A stretch of DNA of 64,000 nt from CAVSKL01 sp963728475 [NCBI: Candidatus Eiseniibacteriota bacterium] (GTDB taxonomy: Bacteria > Eisenbacteria > RBG-16-71-46 > JABDJR01). Made by a program: the position numbers and the translations under genes. The DNA lies in NCBI GenBank assembly GCA_963728475.1, contig CAVSKL010000003.1:310001-374000 (forward strand). The letters are read 5' to 3'. Shown in pieces: positions 27,005 through 35,142 of this stretch. Within the stretch, counting starts at the first letter, position 1. Each line of letters begins with the position of its first letter. A model generated the notes under the pieces. It was given only the letters and a program-made list of their open reading frames with translations, was not told the DNA's origin and did no database searches.

Positions 27005-29332
27005 ATGAGCGCGACCTCGGACTCCGACTCCCACCCCCCGCATCTTCCCGCCGGCCTCACCGAGACGGTGGGAGTCGTGGAGGCGATCCTGGGCGAGGTG
27101 GTGGCGGCGGCGGAGGGCGAGGATCTCTACGACGCGGTCGAGGCGATCCGCCGGGAGATGGTGGCGTTTCGCGAGGGCGCGGACATCGCCGCCCGGGAGG
27201 TGGCGCTGGAGCGGGCGGCCGAACTGCTCAACGCTCTCTCCATCGACGAACAGCTGGCGCTGGCGCGGGCCTATACGTTGTACCTGGAGCTGGTCAACGT
27301 GTGCGAGAACGCATACCGGACGCACCGGCTCCGGGAGCGGCTCCGCTCGCCCGCGGAGACCGGCGCCCGGGCGCGCCTCACCTTCGTCCTCACCGCCCAC
27401 CCCACGGAGTCGCGCTCCCCGGCGAGTATCCGGCTCCTGCGGCGGGTCCAGGACGAGATTGTTCAGGCGCTAGCCGGGTGCCGGCCGGTCAACCGGGCGG
27501 AGATCGAGAACCTTCTCCACGTGGCATGGCGGGTGGGGACCCATCCCCCGGCCAAGCCGTCGGTGGAGGACGAGGCGAACCACGTCTTCTCGCTCCTCAC
27601 CGACCCGATCCTCGCCGAGCTGGTGGAGCTGGCCGGGACCGGGCACCGGGTTCTCTTCCGCTCGTGGGTGGGGGGGGACAAGGACGGGCACCCGGGGGTG
27701 GGGCCGGACCAGACCCAGGCCGCCCTGAACCTGGCGCGGGCCCGGCTCCTGGCCTTTGTGGAGGGACGGCTCCTCGGGCCGGTCCGCACCGACGTGGAGC
27801 TGGCGGGGGGCGAGTCCGGCCGGAGCGCGCTGTCCACGCTGGAGAGCACGCTTGCCGCTCTGAAAATCGTGACCGCCGGCGACGGCGGCCGTGTTGCCGC
27901 CCTGCACCGGGCGATCGGCGCGTTCCAGGCGGCGTGGCGAACGCGGCTGGGGATCGACCACCCGGGGGTGGCGCGGCTCGGCATCTTGCTGAAGATCTTC
28001 CCGGCCCTGGTCGTCCCGCTGGAGTTCCGCGAGGAGCGGGGCCGCTTCGAAGCCGGCCGGCCGATCGGGGCGATGATGGGGCGAATCGCGGAGATCGCCC
28101 AAGGTGGGCGGATCGACGACTACGTCCGGGCCTGCGTGGTCAGCATGGCGCGCGAGGCGGGCGACCTGGCCGAGGCGGCACGGCTGGTCGGCGAGACCTT
28201 CGGCCGCCCCGCGATCCCGGTCATCCCCCTCTTCGAGCTTCCCGAAGTCCTCGAGCGCGCGACGGACATCCTGGGCGCGGCGTGGGCGGACGAGACGTTC
28301 CGCGCGGGGATCGAGGCCCGCGGCACCCTGGAGGTCATGCTCGGCTACTCGGACACGGCCAAGCGGATGGGGGTCCTGGCCAGCCGGGTGGCCCTCCACG
28401 CCGCGATGCGCAGGATCGCCGCCTGGGCCGACTCGGTGGGCGTGGCGGTCCTCTTCTTCCACGGCCACGGCGGGAGCGTGGGGCGGGGCGGCGGGCGGAT
28501 CGAGGACCTGGCCGCGTCCTGGCCGCCCGAAGCGCGCTCGCCCTACAAGTACACCGTCCAGGGCGAGATGGTCGAGCGCACACTGGCCACGCCGGAGATC
28601 CTCCGGAGCCTGGTCGAGAAGGTGGCCGCCGTCCAGGCCGTGCCGCCTCCCTATGCCGGGGCCGGCGGCTTCACGGCGGAGCTGGCGTGGGCGTCGCGGG
28701 ACGCCTTCGCCCGAACCGTGGCCTCGGAGGCATTCCGCGCCCTGCTCGAAAGCGCGACCCCCTACGCGCGGCTCAGCACGCTCACCATCGGCTCCCGGCC
28801 GTCCAGTCGGTCCAAGGCCGGCGGGCTGGCGGAGCTGCGCGCGATCCCGTGGGTCCTGTGCTGGACCCAGACCCGGCTCCTCCTCCACGCGTGGCTCGGG
28901 GTCGGCGCGGCGTGGCGGGAGATGCGCGAGCGCGACGGTGCCGGGGCCCGGCTCGCCGAGGCGTACCGCGAGGATCCGCTCTTCCGGTCCTACGCCCGGC
29001 TCCTGTCGTTCACGATGGCGAAGACCGCGCCCGAGGTCTGGCGGCGCTACCGGCGGGTTCTGGCGCCGGACGCCCCGGCGGATCTGACCGAGGCCCTGGA
29101 CGCGGACTTCGAAGCGGCAGTCGACCTGGCGCTCCGGGCCCGTGGCGGGGAGGAGCCCCTTCCGGAACGGCGCTGGCTCGCCGAGTCGATCCGCTACCGG
29201 GCCCCCATGATCCACCCCCTCAACCTCATCCAGATTGAGCTTCTGGCCAGGCCCGAATGGACCGAAGCCGAGGTCCGCCTCTTCCGCGAGACCGTGACCG
29301 GCATCGCCGCGGGGATGCTGACCACGGGGTAG
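27005..29332 (+). CDS. ppc: Phosphoenolpyruvate carboxylase, short form
   Basis: The 775-residue product makes oxaloacetate from PEP and bicarbonate, refilling the TCA cycle. Motifs in order are VLTAHPTES (His132), FRSWVGGDKDGHP, MLGYSDTAKRMGVLASR, LFFHGHGGSVGRGGG (486-488 region), KYTVQGEMVE and RAIPWVLCWTQTRLLLHAWLG. It is about 100 residues shorter than typical bacterial enzymes. The usual HGRGG loop reads HGHGG: the first Arg is His488, while the second Arg (GRGG) is kept. Several other flanking positions are diverged (KYTVQ for RVTEQ). The short length and loop change suggest a distinct subgroup, and loss of an allosteric segment is possible. Confidence 0.92.
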   Translation: MSATSDSDSHPPHLPAGLTETVGVVEAILGEVVAAAEGEDLYDAVEAIRREMVAFREGADIAAREVALERAAELLNALSIDEQLALARAYTLYLELVNVCENAYRTHRLRERLRSPAETGARARLTFVLTAHPTESRSPASIRLLRRVQDEIVQALAGCRPVNRAEIENLLHVAWRVGTHPPAKPSVEDEANHVFSLLTDPILAELVELAGTGHRVLFRSWVGGDKDGHPGVGPDQTQAALNLARARLLAFVEGRLLGPVRTDVELAGGESGRSALSTLESTLAALKIVTAGDGGRVAALHRAIGAFQAAWRTRLGIDHPGVARLGILLKIFPALVVPLEFREERGRFEAGRPIGAMMGRIAEIAQGGRIDDYVRACVVSMAREAGDLAEAARLVGETFGRPAIPVIPLFELPEVLERATDILGAAWADETFRAGIEARGTLEVMLGYSDTAKRMGVLASRVALHAAMRRIAAWADSVGVAVLFFHGHGGSVGRGGGRIEDLAASWPPEARSPYKYTVQGEMVERTLATPEILRSLVEKVAAVQAVPPPYAGAGGFTAELAWASRDAFARTVASEAFRALLESATPYARLSTLTIGSRPSSRSKAGGLAELRAIPWVLCWTQTRLLLHAWLGVGAAWREMRERDGAGARLAEAYREDPLFRSYARLLSFTMAKTAPEVWRRYRRVLAPDAPADLTEALDADFEAAVDLALRARGGEEPLPERRWLAESIRYRAPMIHPLNLIQIELLARPEWTEAEVRLFRETVTGIAAGMLTTG

Positions 29333-29487
29333 GCCCGGCGCTCCCGGCGGCACTCGACCGGCGCGCGGGGGGCTGCCCTCCGGGGCGCTTCGATTCCGCC
29401 CCCCCCGGAAGGCGGCGGGTCAGTCTTGGCACAGGACCAGCATCACCTCGGCAAGCTCCTCCGCCGGCTCACCCTCGACCCAGCGGG

Positions 29488-30582
29488 GACCGGCAGCTGG
29501 CGGTGCAGGGCCTGGTCCGGAAGTGGGTCCGGGAGTTCGAACTGGAGCCCCACCTGCGGCTGGGATGCGAGGTCTCGTCCGTTGCGTGGTCCGAGGACCA
29601 GTGGCGCGTGGATACGAACCGGGGGGAGTTGAGTTCCCGGTACCTGGTGGTGGCCTCCGGCGTCCAGAACGGGCCCCGGATCCCGAAGGTGGCGCGCAGG
29701 GACTCCGCCATCGACGAGCTTCATTCGTCGGGGCTGGAACGCCCGGAGGAACTGGCCGGAAAACGGGTGACCGTGGTCGGCGGCGGCGCCTCGGCCCTGG
29801 ACATGCTCGATCTGGCGGTCCGGAACGGCGCGACGGACATCCGGTGGGTGTACCGGGGTACGCGCTGGTTCTTTCCCTCGTCGAAGTCCAAGCAGGAGAA
29901 CCCGCTCAACAACCTCCGCCGGCTTTCCCTGTTCCAGACCCTGGGTAAGTCTCCGGCCGAGGTCTCGGCGAAGGTGCAGGGCGAGCTGGACAGGGAGTAC
30001 GAGCATTTCCGTCTGGAGAGCATCCGGCCCGCCTACGACATCGACTTCACCGAGCACCAGATCTTCCCGGGCCGCCCCGCCATGATCGGAAACCTGGACG
30101 CCATCTCGCGCCACCGAAGCGAGATCTCCGGACTGCAGGGGCACGAAGTCGTGCTGGAGAACGGCGACCGGTTCGAGACCGATTTCGTCCTGTGGGGGAC
30201 CGGGTACCGGATGAACCTGGACTATCTGGGGCTGCCGGAGTTCCACGGGGTCGAGACGGTGAAGCAGCTCTACCCGAAGCTCGGATCGCTGGTCCGCTCT
30301 CTCGACTATCCCAACCTTTTCTTCGTGGGGATGTGGGTGATCCAGAGCAACACCTCCACCCCTTTTGCCGCCGCCGTCGAGGCCAAGAGCATCGTCGCGC
30401 ACATGCAGGGCAGGTGTGAGATCCCGATGAGGAACATCCCGCACCAAGTCAATCACTGGAACCTCTTCCGGTTCTTCGCCGGGTTCGACCGCGCCACCTA
30501 TCCCCGGTATTGGTGGAAAATCGAGTACGGGTTGCTTGCCTTGTGGTACCTCGCGTTTCCGAACAAGCTGGTGAAAATATAG
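29488..30582 (+). pseudogene. 5'-truncated flavin-dependent monooxygenase-like protein
   Basis: The frame encodes about 365 recognisable residues beginning LAVQGLVRKWVREFELEPHL. It includes the NADP-binding motif RVTVVGGGASALDMLDLAV and the FMO-like end region FVLWGTGYRMNLDYLG. The N-terminal 90 to 120 residues that carry the FAD-binding GxGxxG of this family are absent: the frame runs back into ppc (stop at 29332) without any such motif, and no other frame supplies it. The remaining 1.1 kb is uninterrupted, with strong GC3 bias, so the loss looks recent. It would not bind FAD normally. Confidence 0.65.
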
Positions 30583-30748
30583 CCGCCCGCCCCGGCCGGC
30601 GCGTCGCGACCCCGTTTCCTCGAACTCTCTTGATCCCAAGCAGCGAACAACAGCTGGGCTTCCCGATCAAGGGGACCACGGACCCCGGTCTCCGCCGCCG
30701 TTTGTGCGAGCTATCTTGCTGTGAGACAATAAATTGTGAAATCTGTTC

Positions 30749-30777
30749 TTGACATACATAGTGACGCTATGTATCGT
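30749..30777 (+). promoter_or_regulatory. PadR-gene promoter with embedded palindromic operator
   Basis: TTGACA (30749-30754), a 17-base spacer and TATCGT (30772-30777) form a promoter 11 bases upstream of the PadR start. The spacer holds a perfect 8-bp inverted repeat, ATACATAG-TGACG-CTATGTAT (30754-30774). An ATGT/ACAT-type dyad overlapping the promoter is the classic PadR binding arrangement, so autorepression is very likely. Confidence 0.8.
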
Positions 30778-30787
30778 GGCGCAAGGT

Positions 30788-31156
30788 ATGGGCATCAACA
30801 AGGACCTCGTCGCCGCCTCCGCCACCCCTCTCGTCCTGGCCATCCTGGCCCAGGGCGACAGCTACGGCTATGCCATCCTGAAGCGGGTGAGCGAGCTGTC
30901 CGGGGGGAGCCTTGAGTGGAGCGACGGCATGCTCTACCCGGTGCTGCACCGGCTCGAACGCCTGGGCTACATCGCCGGAAAGTGGCAGAAGTCGGAGACC
31001 GGCCGGCGGCGCAAGTACTACCGGATCACCCCGGAGGGAAGAGGCCATCTCGCCGACGAGCGGCGGCAGTGGCAGGCGGTCGACGCCGCGCTCCGGAACG
31101 TGTGGTCGCTCCTGGCCGCCGGCGCCACCCCCAACCCTTTGCCCCAGGGAAGTTGA
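30788..31156 (+). CDS. PadR-family transcriptional repressor
   Basis: The product is 122 residues from the ATG at 30788 (AAGG just upstream); the frame runs back through its own promoter to 30749, which cannot be translated. The PadR winged helix is clear: LVLAILAQGDSYGYAILKRV, then GMLYPVLHRLERLGYIAGKW and RRKYYRITPEGRGHL. It probably represses its own promoter and the downstream membrane-protein gene, which starts 5 bases after its stop. Effector unknown. Confidence 0.92.
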   Translation: MGINKDLVAASATPLVLAILAQGDSYGYAILKRVSELSGGSLEWSDGMLYPVLHRLERLGYIAGKWQKSETGRRRKYYRITPEGRGHLADERRQWQAVDAALRNVWSLLAAGATPNPLPQGS

Positions 31157-31160
31157 TCAC

Positions 31161-32522
31161 ATGAACGAAAGCGCCGGCGCGATCGAGCGACAGATCCAGG
31201 AGTGGCGGCAGTTCGTCGCCCGCGCCCGGGCGATCGGGGACGCCGACGTCGAGGAACTCGAGGATCACCTCCGGGACCAGATCGAGGCCCTCACCGCCGC
31301 CGGTCTGGACGGCGACGAGGCCTTCCTGGTCGCGGTGAAGCGGATCGGGAGCCTGGACGCGCTTTCGCGCGAGTTCGCCCGGGAACACTCCGAACGTCTC
31401 TGGCGCCAGCTCGTGTTGGGAGGGGAGAGCGCGGCCGGGACGCCGGGGCGGGCCGAACCGCTCTTGGTGGTGGCGCTGGCGGCGGCGGCGGCGGCGGCGA
31501 TCAAGATTCCGACGCTTTTCGGCGTCCCCTTCGCGGACGCCGGCCAGGAATTTTATGCCCGGAACCTCGTCTTCTTCGTCCTCCCGTTCCTCACCGGTTA
31601 CCTGGCCTGGAAGCGGGGCCTCGGGGCCGGCCGCTTGGCCCGCCTGTTTGTCCCCTTCGCCGCGGCCGCCCTGCTGGTGAACCTTTATCCGTTCCAGCCC
31701 CAGGGACACACCTTCGTCCTGGCCGCGATCCATCTCCCCATCGCTCTGTGGCTGGTGGTGGGCCTTGCCTATGCCGGCTTCCGCTGGAGGGATTCGGACG
31801 AGCGCATGAACTTCGTCCGCTTCTCGGGCGAACTCTTCATCTATTACGTCCTCATCGCGCTCGGCGGGGGGGTGCTCTCGGGTTTCACGGGGGCGATGTT
31901 CCAGGCCATCGGCATCCATGCCGAGCCCTTCATCACGCAATGGCTCCTCCCCTGCGGCGCCATGGGGGCCGTGCTGGTCGGCTCGTGGCTGGTGGAAGCC
32001 AAGCAGGGCGTGATCGAGAACATGGCGCCGGTGCTCACCCGGATCTTCACCCCGCTTTTCACGCTCGTGCTTCTGGCATTTCTGGCGACCATGATCTGGA
32101 CGGGCCGAGGCATCGACGTGAAGCGCGAGGTGCTGATCGGCTTCGATCTCCTGCTCGCGGTGGTGCTCGGGCTCCTGCTCTACTCGGTGTCCGCCCGCGA
32201 TCCGCTCGCGCGCCCCGGCGCTTTCGACTTCGTCCAGCTCCTGTTGGTGGCGAGCGCGCTCGTGGCCGACATGGTGGCGTTGGTGGCCATCGCCGCGCGC
32301 ATCTCGGACTTCGGCTTCACCCCCAACCGCACCGCGGCCCTGGGCGAGAACCTCATCCTCCTCGTCAACCTCGGGTGGTCGGCCTGGCTCACCACGCGTT
32401 TCCTCCGCGGCCGGGCCCCGTTCGGCGCCCTGGAGCGGTGGCAGACCTCGTACCTCCCCGTTTATTCCTTGTGGGCCGCGGTAGTGGTCGCCGTCTTCCC
32501 GCTCATCTTCCGCTTTGCGTGA
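31161..32522 (+). CDS. Multi-span membrane protein paired with PadR
   Basis: The product is 453 residues from the ATG at 31161, 5 bases after the padR stop. Residues 1-85 form a soluble helical domain (RQIQEWRQFVARARAIGDAD, DVEELEDHLRDQIEALTAAG) like the permease-prefix domain found on PadR-linked membrane proteins. About ten membrane helices follow in a DUF4153-like arrangement. No catalytic motif is seen. It is co-regulated with PadR; a role in membrane stress or export is possible, but no substrate can be named. Confidence 0.8.
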   Translation: MNESAGAIERQIQEWRQFVARARAIGDADVEELEDHLRDQIEALTAAGLDGDEAFLVAVKRIGSLDALSREFAREHSERLWRQLVLGGESAAGTPGRAEPLLVVALAAAAAAAIKIPTLFGVPFADAGQEFYARNLVFFVLPFLTGYLAWKRGLGAGRLARLFVPFAAAALLVNLYPFQPQGHTFVLAAIHLPIALWLVVGLAYAGFRWRDSDERMNFVRFSGELFIYYVLIALGGGVLSGFTGAMFQAIGIHAEPFITQWLLPCGAMGAVLVGSWLVEAKQGVIENMAPVLTRIFTPLFTLVLLAFLATMIWTGRGIDVKREVLIGFDLLLAVVLGLLLYSVSARDPLARPGAFDFVQLLLVASALVADMVALVAIAARISDFGFTPNRTAALGENLILLVNLGWSAWLTTRFLRGRAPFGALERWQTSYLPVYSLWAAVVVAVFPLIFRFA

Positions 32523-32641
32523 ACCAGACCCCGGCCCGGGCGCGGGCATCCCGGGAATGGCGAGGAAATCCCCCGGGCCGTTCCGGCGGGCTCCGCGTCC
32601 GATTGACGCGCTCCCGGGCGGGGATGCTAACCTGAGAGGCG

Positions 32642-33217
32642 ATGACACGAACGAGGATCCATCTCACCCGTACCCTGGTGTTGGTAGCGCTGGCCGGCGC
32701 GATCGCGGCCGGGTGCAACAAGAGCACGGCCCCCAAGACCTCGGGTCCGGCTCTCGGGACCCTGGCGCCCGACTTCGCCATCCGCGACGTCAACCCCAAC
32801 TCGGCCCGCTACCAGGCCCCGGTCTCCCCGCGCGACTACTTCGGCCGGGTGTCCGCCTGGTACTTCGGCCACGCCACCTGAGGCTACTGCCGGAGCCAGT
32901 TCGGCTACCTCAACGATATCCAGCACGAGCTGGACGCCGAGAGCCTCCCGGTGGCGGTCTCCATCCTCGGCATCAACCCGCCCGGCCTGGATTCCGCCGA
33001 CAGCCTCATCTCCGCCGGGCGCACCATCGCCTGGCTGCAGGAAGAGGCTGGCGGCGACGACGCCTGGAGCGACTGGAAGGTCACCTATCGCGACGTGGTG
33101 ATCCTCGACTCCTCGAACGTGATCGTGGACGTCTACAACCTGACCGAGCACGACCTCGCGTCGGCCGCCAACCGGGACACGCTGAAACAGAAGCTCAGGG
33201 CCGCCGAAGCCCACTAG
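32642..33217 (+). CDS. Thioredoxin-fold lipoprotein, candidate selenoprotein (in-frame TGA at UxxC)
   Basis: The frame has 191 codons with one internal TGA at codon 80 (32879-32881) and a TAG at 33215-33217. The start is the ATG at 32642. Residues 1-25 form a lipoprotein signal with lipobox AAGC (Cys25). LGTLAPDFAIRDVN matches the beginning of redoxin/TlpA domains. The TGA falls in YFGHAT-[TGA]-GYCRSQFGYL, exactly where such proteins have the first Cys of C-x-x-C, giving U80-G-Y-C83. The frame then continues as normal thioredoxin fold with full codon bias (VAVSILGIN, VVILDSSNVIVDVYNLTEHD). Sec at this place would be redox-active in the periplasm. The alternatives are a nonsense mutation or a sequencing error, but a random stop landing exactly on the active-site Cys is unlikely. 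Confidence 0.8.
32879..32910 (+). promoter_or_regulatory. Possible bacterial SECIS hairpin after the TGA
   Basis: Seven bases beyond the TGA, GCCG (32889-32892) can pair with CGGC (32902-32905) around a 9-base loop. The stem base is thus at about the distance required of bacterial SECIS elements. An alternative GGCT/AGCC stem starts immediately after the TGA. The stem is short, so this is only a candidate. Confidence 0.35.
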
Positions 33218-33397
33218 CGGGCCGCCCATCCGGCTCCGGAGCGGCTTCCCAGGGGTCACGGCGAAGCGCGCGGGGTACGCGCTGGGGTTCCTCTGGAGAC
33301 CGCCGAGATGCGAGGGATGCGGCGCCGCTCCCTCTCCCGTTTGTGTGCGGGTCGTGGTCCCGTCACGGATCCGGGAGAGGGGGCGGCGCCGGAGAAT

Positions 33398-33889
33398 TCA
33401 GCCGTGGATCCGCTCGCCTCCGGTGGTCTCGAAGATCTCCCGGGCCTCCTTCCGGCGGTCGTCGTGAGCATAGACGCCGACCAGGATGCCGCCCTTCTCG
33501 ATCTGCTCGGAGTAGAGCTTCGCCTCGTGCTCCGGGATGCCCAGCCCGATCAGACCCCCGATGAATCCGCCGGCCGCCCCTCCCGCTCCGGCTCCGGCCA
33601 GAGCGGCCACGATCGGCCCCGCAGCCACCAGGGCGACTCCGGGTACCAGGAAGACCCCCGTCGCGACCAGGCCGGCCGCCACCGCTCCCAGCACGCCCCC
33701 GGTCACGGCGCCGATGGTCGCGCCCTCGGGGGCCTTCGTCTCCTCCTCGATGGCGAACTCCCGGCCCCGGGTGGCGTCGGTGAGGACAAAGCTGATGTCG
33801 TTGCGCGAATATCCCGCGTCCGTGAGGAGCGCCACGGCCTCCATGGCGGCTTCGCGGGTGTGGTAAATGGCGGTAATGGACTTGGACAT
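33398..33889 (-). CDS. YflT-like general stress protein
   Basis: The product is 163 residues from the ATG at 33889 (GGAGG 6 bases upstream). The N-terminal domain SITAIYHTREAAMEAVALL is the fold of the general stress protein 17M/YflT family. A long Gly/Ala-rich hydrophobic hairpin follows (GAVTGGVLGAVAAGLVATG, GAGAGGAAGGFIGGLIGLG), then ILVGVYAHDDRRKEAREIFE. Members are induced by general stress; the glycine-zipper segment may insert into membranes. The gene stands alone with a GC-rich heptamer repeat upstream. Confidence 0.75.
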   Translation of the reverse strand: MSKSITAIYHTREAAMEAVALLTDAGYSRNDISFVLTDATRGREFAIEEETKAPEGATIGAVTGGVLGAVAAGLVATGVFLVPGVALVAAGPIVAALAGAGAGGAAGGFIGGLIGLGIPEHEAKLYSEQIEKGGILVGVYAHDDRRKEAREIFETTGGERIHG

Positions 33890-33990
33890 GACGACCTCCA
33901 TGATGGTATCGGTTAATCGACGAAGCTGAATCGGACCCGTCCTGATACCTTCATTAGAAACTTGCCGGGCGGGCGGCACAAGAGAATTCG

Positions 33991-34039
33991 GCCGCTGGCC
34001 GCTGGCCGCTGGCCGCGCGCCGCTGGCCGCGCGCCGCTC
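33991..34039. repeat. Seven tandem copies of a 7-bp unit (GCCGCTG)
   Basis: Perfect copies are at 33991, 33998, 34005 and 34019; variants (GCCGCGC, GCCGCTC) fill the rest of the array. It lies about 100 bases upstream of the YflT-like gene, in the 380-bp gap 33905-34285, which otherwise shows no gene. It is a slippage-prone microsatellite that could vary in length between strains. Confidence 0.8.
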
Positions 34040-34285
34040 GCCGGAGCCCGCCACCGCCCCCGCCCGGAAAAGGGGCTGAGTCGACCGGAACCGGGGAGTA
34101 GGATTTATGGGCGCCCGGTTCCCATCTGCCTCCGCCGGACGCCCCGTGCCCTGCCCGGATGTACGGGTTCCGGCGTTCCCTCACGGCGTTCCGGGCCGGG
34201 GATCTCGGGAACCGGACGGGTCCGGGCGACGGGCATGGGCTCTCGTATCGATCCGATCACGCCCCCAAACGGAAGGAGTCCTCAC

Positions 34286-34591
34286 ATGCGTTTCCTCATG
34301 CACGTCACGTTTCCGCACGAGCCCTTCAACAAATTCACGCGGGACGGGAAGATGGGCCAGAAGATGGGTCAGCTCCTGGAGGCGACCAAGCCCGAAGCCG
34401 CGTACTTTTGCGCCATGAACGGCAAGCGCGGCGGGTTTCTGGTGGTCGACCTGAAGGAGCCCTCGGACATGGCACGCTACGCGGAGCCGTGGTTCCTTTC
34501 CCTCAACGCGGACGTGGAATTTCTTCCCGCGATGACGCCCGAAGATATCCAGAAGGCGAACCTCGACGATATCGGAAAGTCGTGGAGGTAG
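34286..34591 (+). CDS. Small conserved alpha/beta protein (DUF3303/YCII-like)
   Basis: The product is 101 residues from the ATG at 34286, with AAGGAG about 9 bases upstream. It begins MRFLMHVTFPHEPFNKFTRD and has an alternating strand-helix pattern (AAYFCAMNGKRGGFLVVDL, then DVEFLPAMTPEDIQKAN). This resembles small ferredoxin-like dimeric alpha/beta-barrel proteins of the DUF3303/YCII kind; the family call is tentative. No signal peptide, no known motif. A strong terminator follows 37 bases later. Confidence 0.65.
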   Translation: MRFLMHVTFPHEPFNKFTRDGKMGQKMGQLLEATKPEAAYFCAMNGKRGGFLVVDLKEPSDMARYAEPWFLSLNADVEFLPAMTPEDIQKANLDDIGKSWR

Positions 34592-34627
34592 GCCGCCTCG
34601 GCCTGAACGCGATCCAGGCATCCCGAT

Positions 34628-34666
34628 CCGAGTCCCGGGGGCGGCCCCCCCGGGACTCGGCTATTT
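34628..34666 (+). terminator. Strong intrinsic-type terminator
   Basis: CCGAGTCCCGGGGG (34628-34641) pairs perfectly with CCCCCGGGACTCGG (34647-34660) over 14 bp with a 5-base loop; CTATTT follows. It closes the small alpha/beta gene and separates it from the remnant on the other strand. Confidence 0.75.
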
Positions 34667-34711
34667 CACCGTCCGCGGGAATCCGCGCCGGAACCTCCGC
34701 GATCGGTCCCG

Positions 34712-34960
34712 TCACCCCCCTCCTGCCGCCGCCCGCACATACCGCGCCCCGTTCGCGAGGTTGAAGTTGACTACGCCGGTGAAGGTGCCGGCTCCGTCCC
34801 CTCCCAGGATTCCCTGGGGCGGGAGCACCGGGCCGAGGAACTGGTTGGAGGCATGGTTGTGATTCGCGTTGTTCACGAACGCACACACGCTGATGTCCCC
34901 GCACTGTGGTTGTCGCCGAACCCCGTCTGGGCGGCCCGGACCGAGGAAGCGGCGCCGTAA
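34712..34960 (-). pseudogene. 3' remnant of a secreted protein gene, frameshifted
   Basis: On the minus strand, one frame reads AASSVRAAQTGFGDN. After a shift of frame near 34900 another reads CGDISVCAFVNNANHNHASN, then GTFTGVVNFNLANGARYVRA, and stops at 34714-34712. The two pieces join naturally (FGDN-QCGDIS) if two bases are removed, so this is the C-terminal part of a broken gene. No start or signal peptide remains upstream. The style (small Cys pair, Asn-rich loops) fits an extracellular protein with a thiol or Omp28-like domain, but the family is not certain. The rest of the 34592-35142 gap is empty. Confidence 0.45.
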
Positions 34961-35142
34961 CCGTCATGCTCCAGCGTTGGAGGGCGACCGGCTTTTCGCG
35001 AACCGGTCCCCCTCGGCTCGATGGTGGAAACCGGCGGGAACGACCTGGTGGCGCCCCGGCCGGGACACGGGAAACCCCGAGGGCGCCCGCCCCCGGGGTT
35101 CTCCTGCTGACCGGCGCCGGCTCGGGAGGGCCGGACCGTCCG

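Noticed and set aside
25822-29238. Very long plus-strand open frame (1138 codons) over the peptidase and PEP carboxylase genes
   Set aside because: It is a shadow frame caused by GC-rich codons: composition is almost only Arg, Gly, Pro and Ala, and two well-conserved genes occupy the other frame.
33385-33997. Near-repeat AGAATTC-GCCG-TGG on both sides of the YflT-like gene
   Set aside because: Short, imperfect and in direct orientation without other mobile features; likely chance in GC-rich DNA.
33991-34039. CRISPR-like array
   Set aside because: Units are 7 bases with no spacers; no cas genes in the window.
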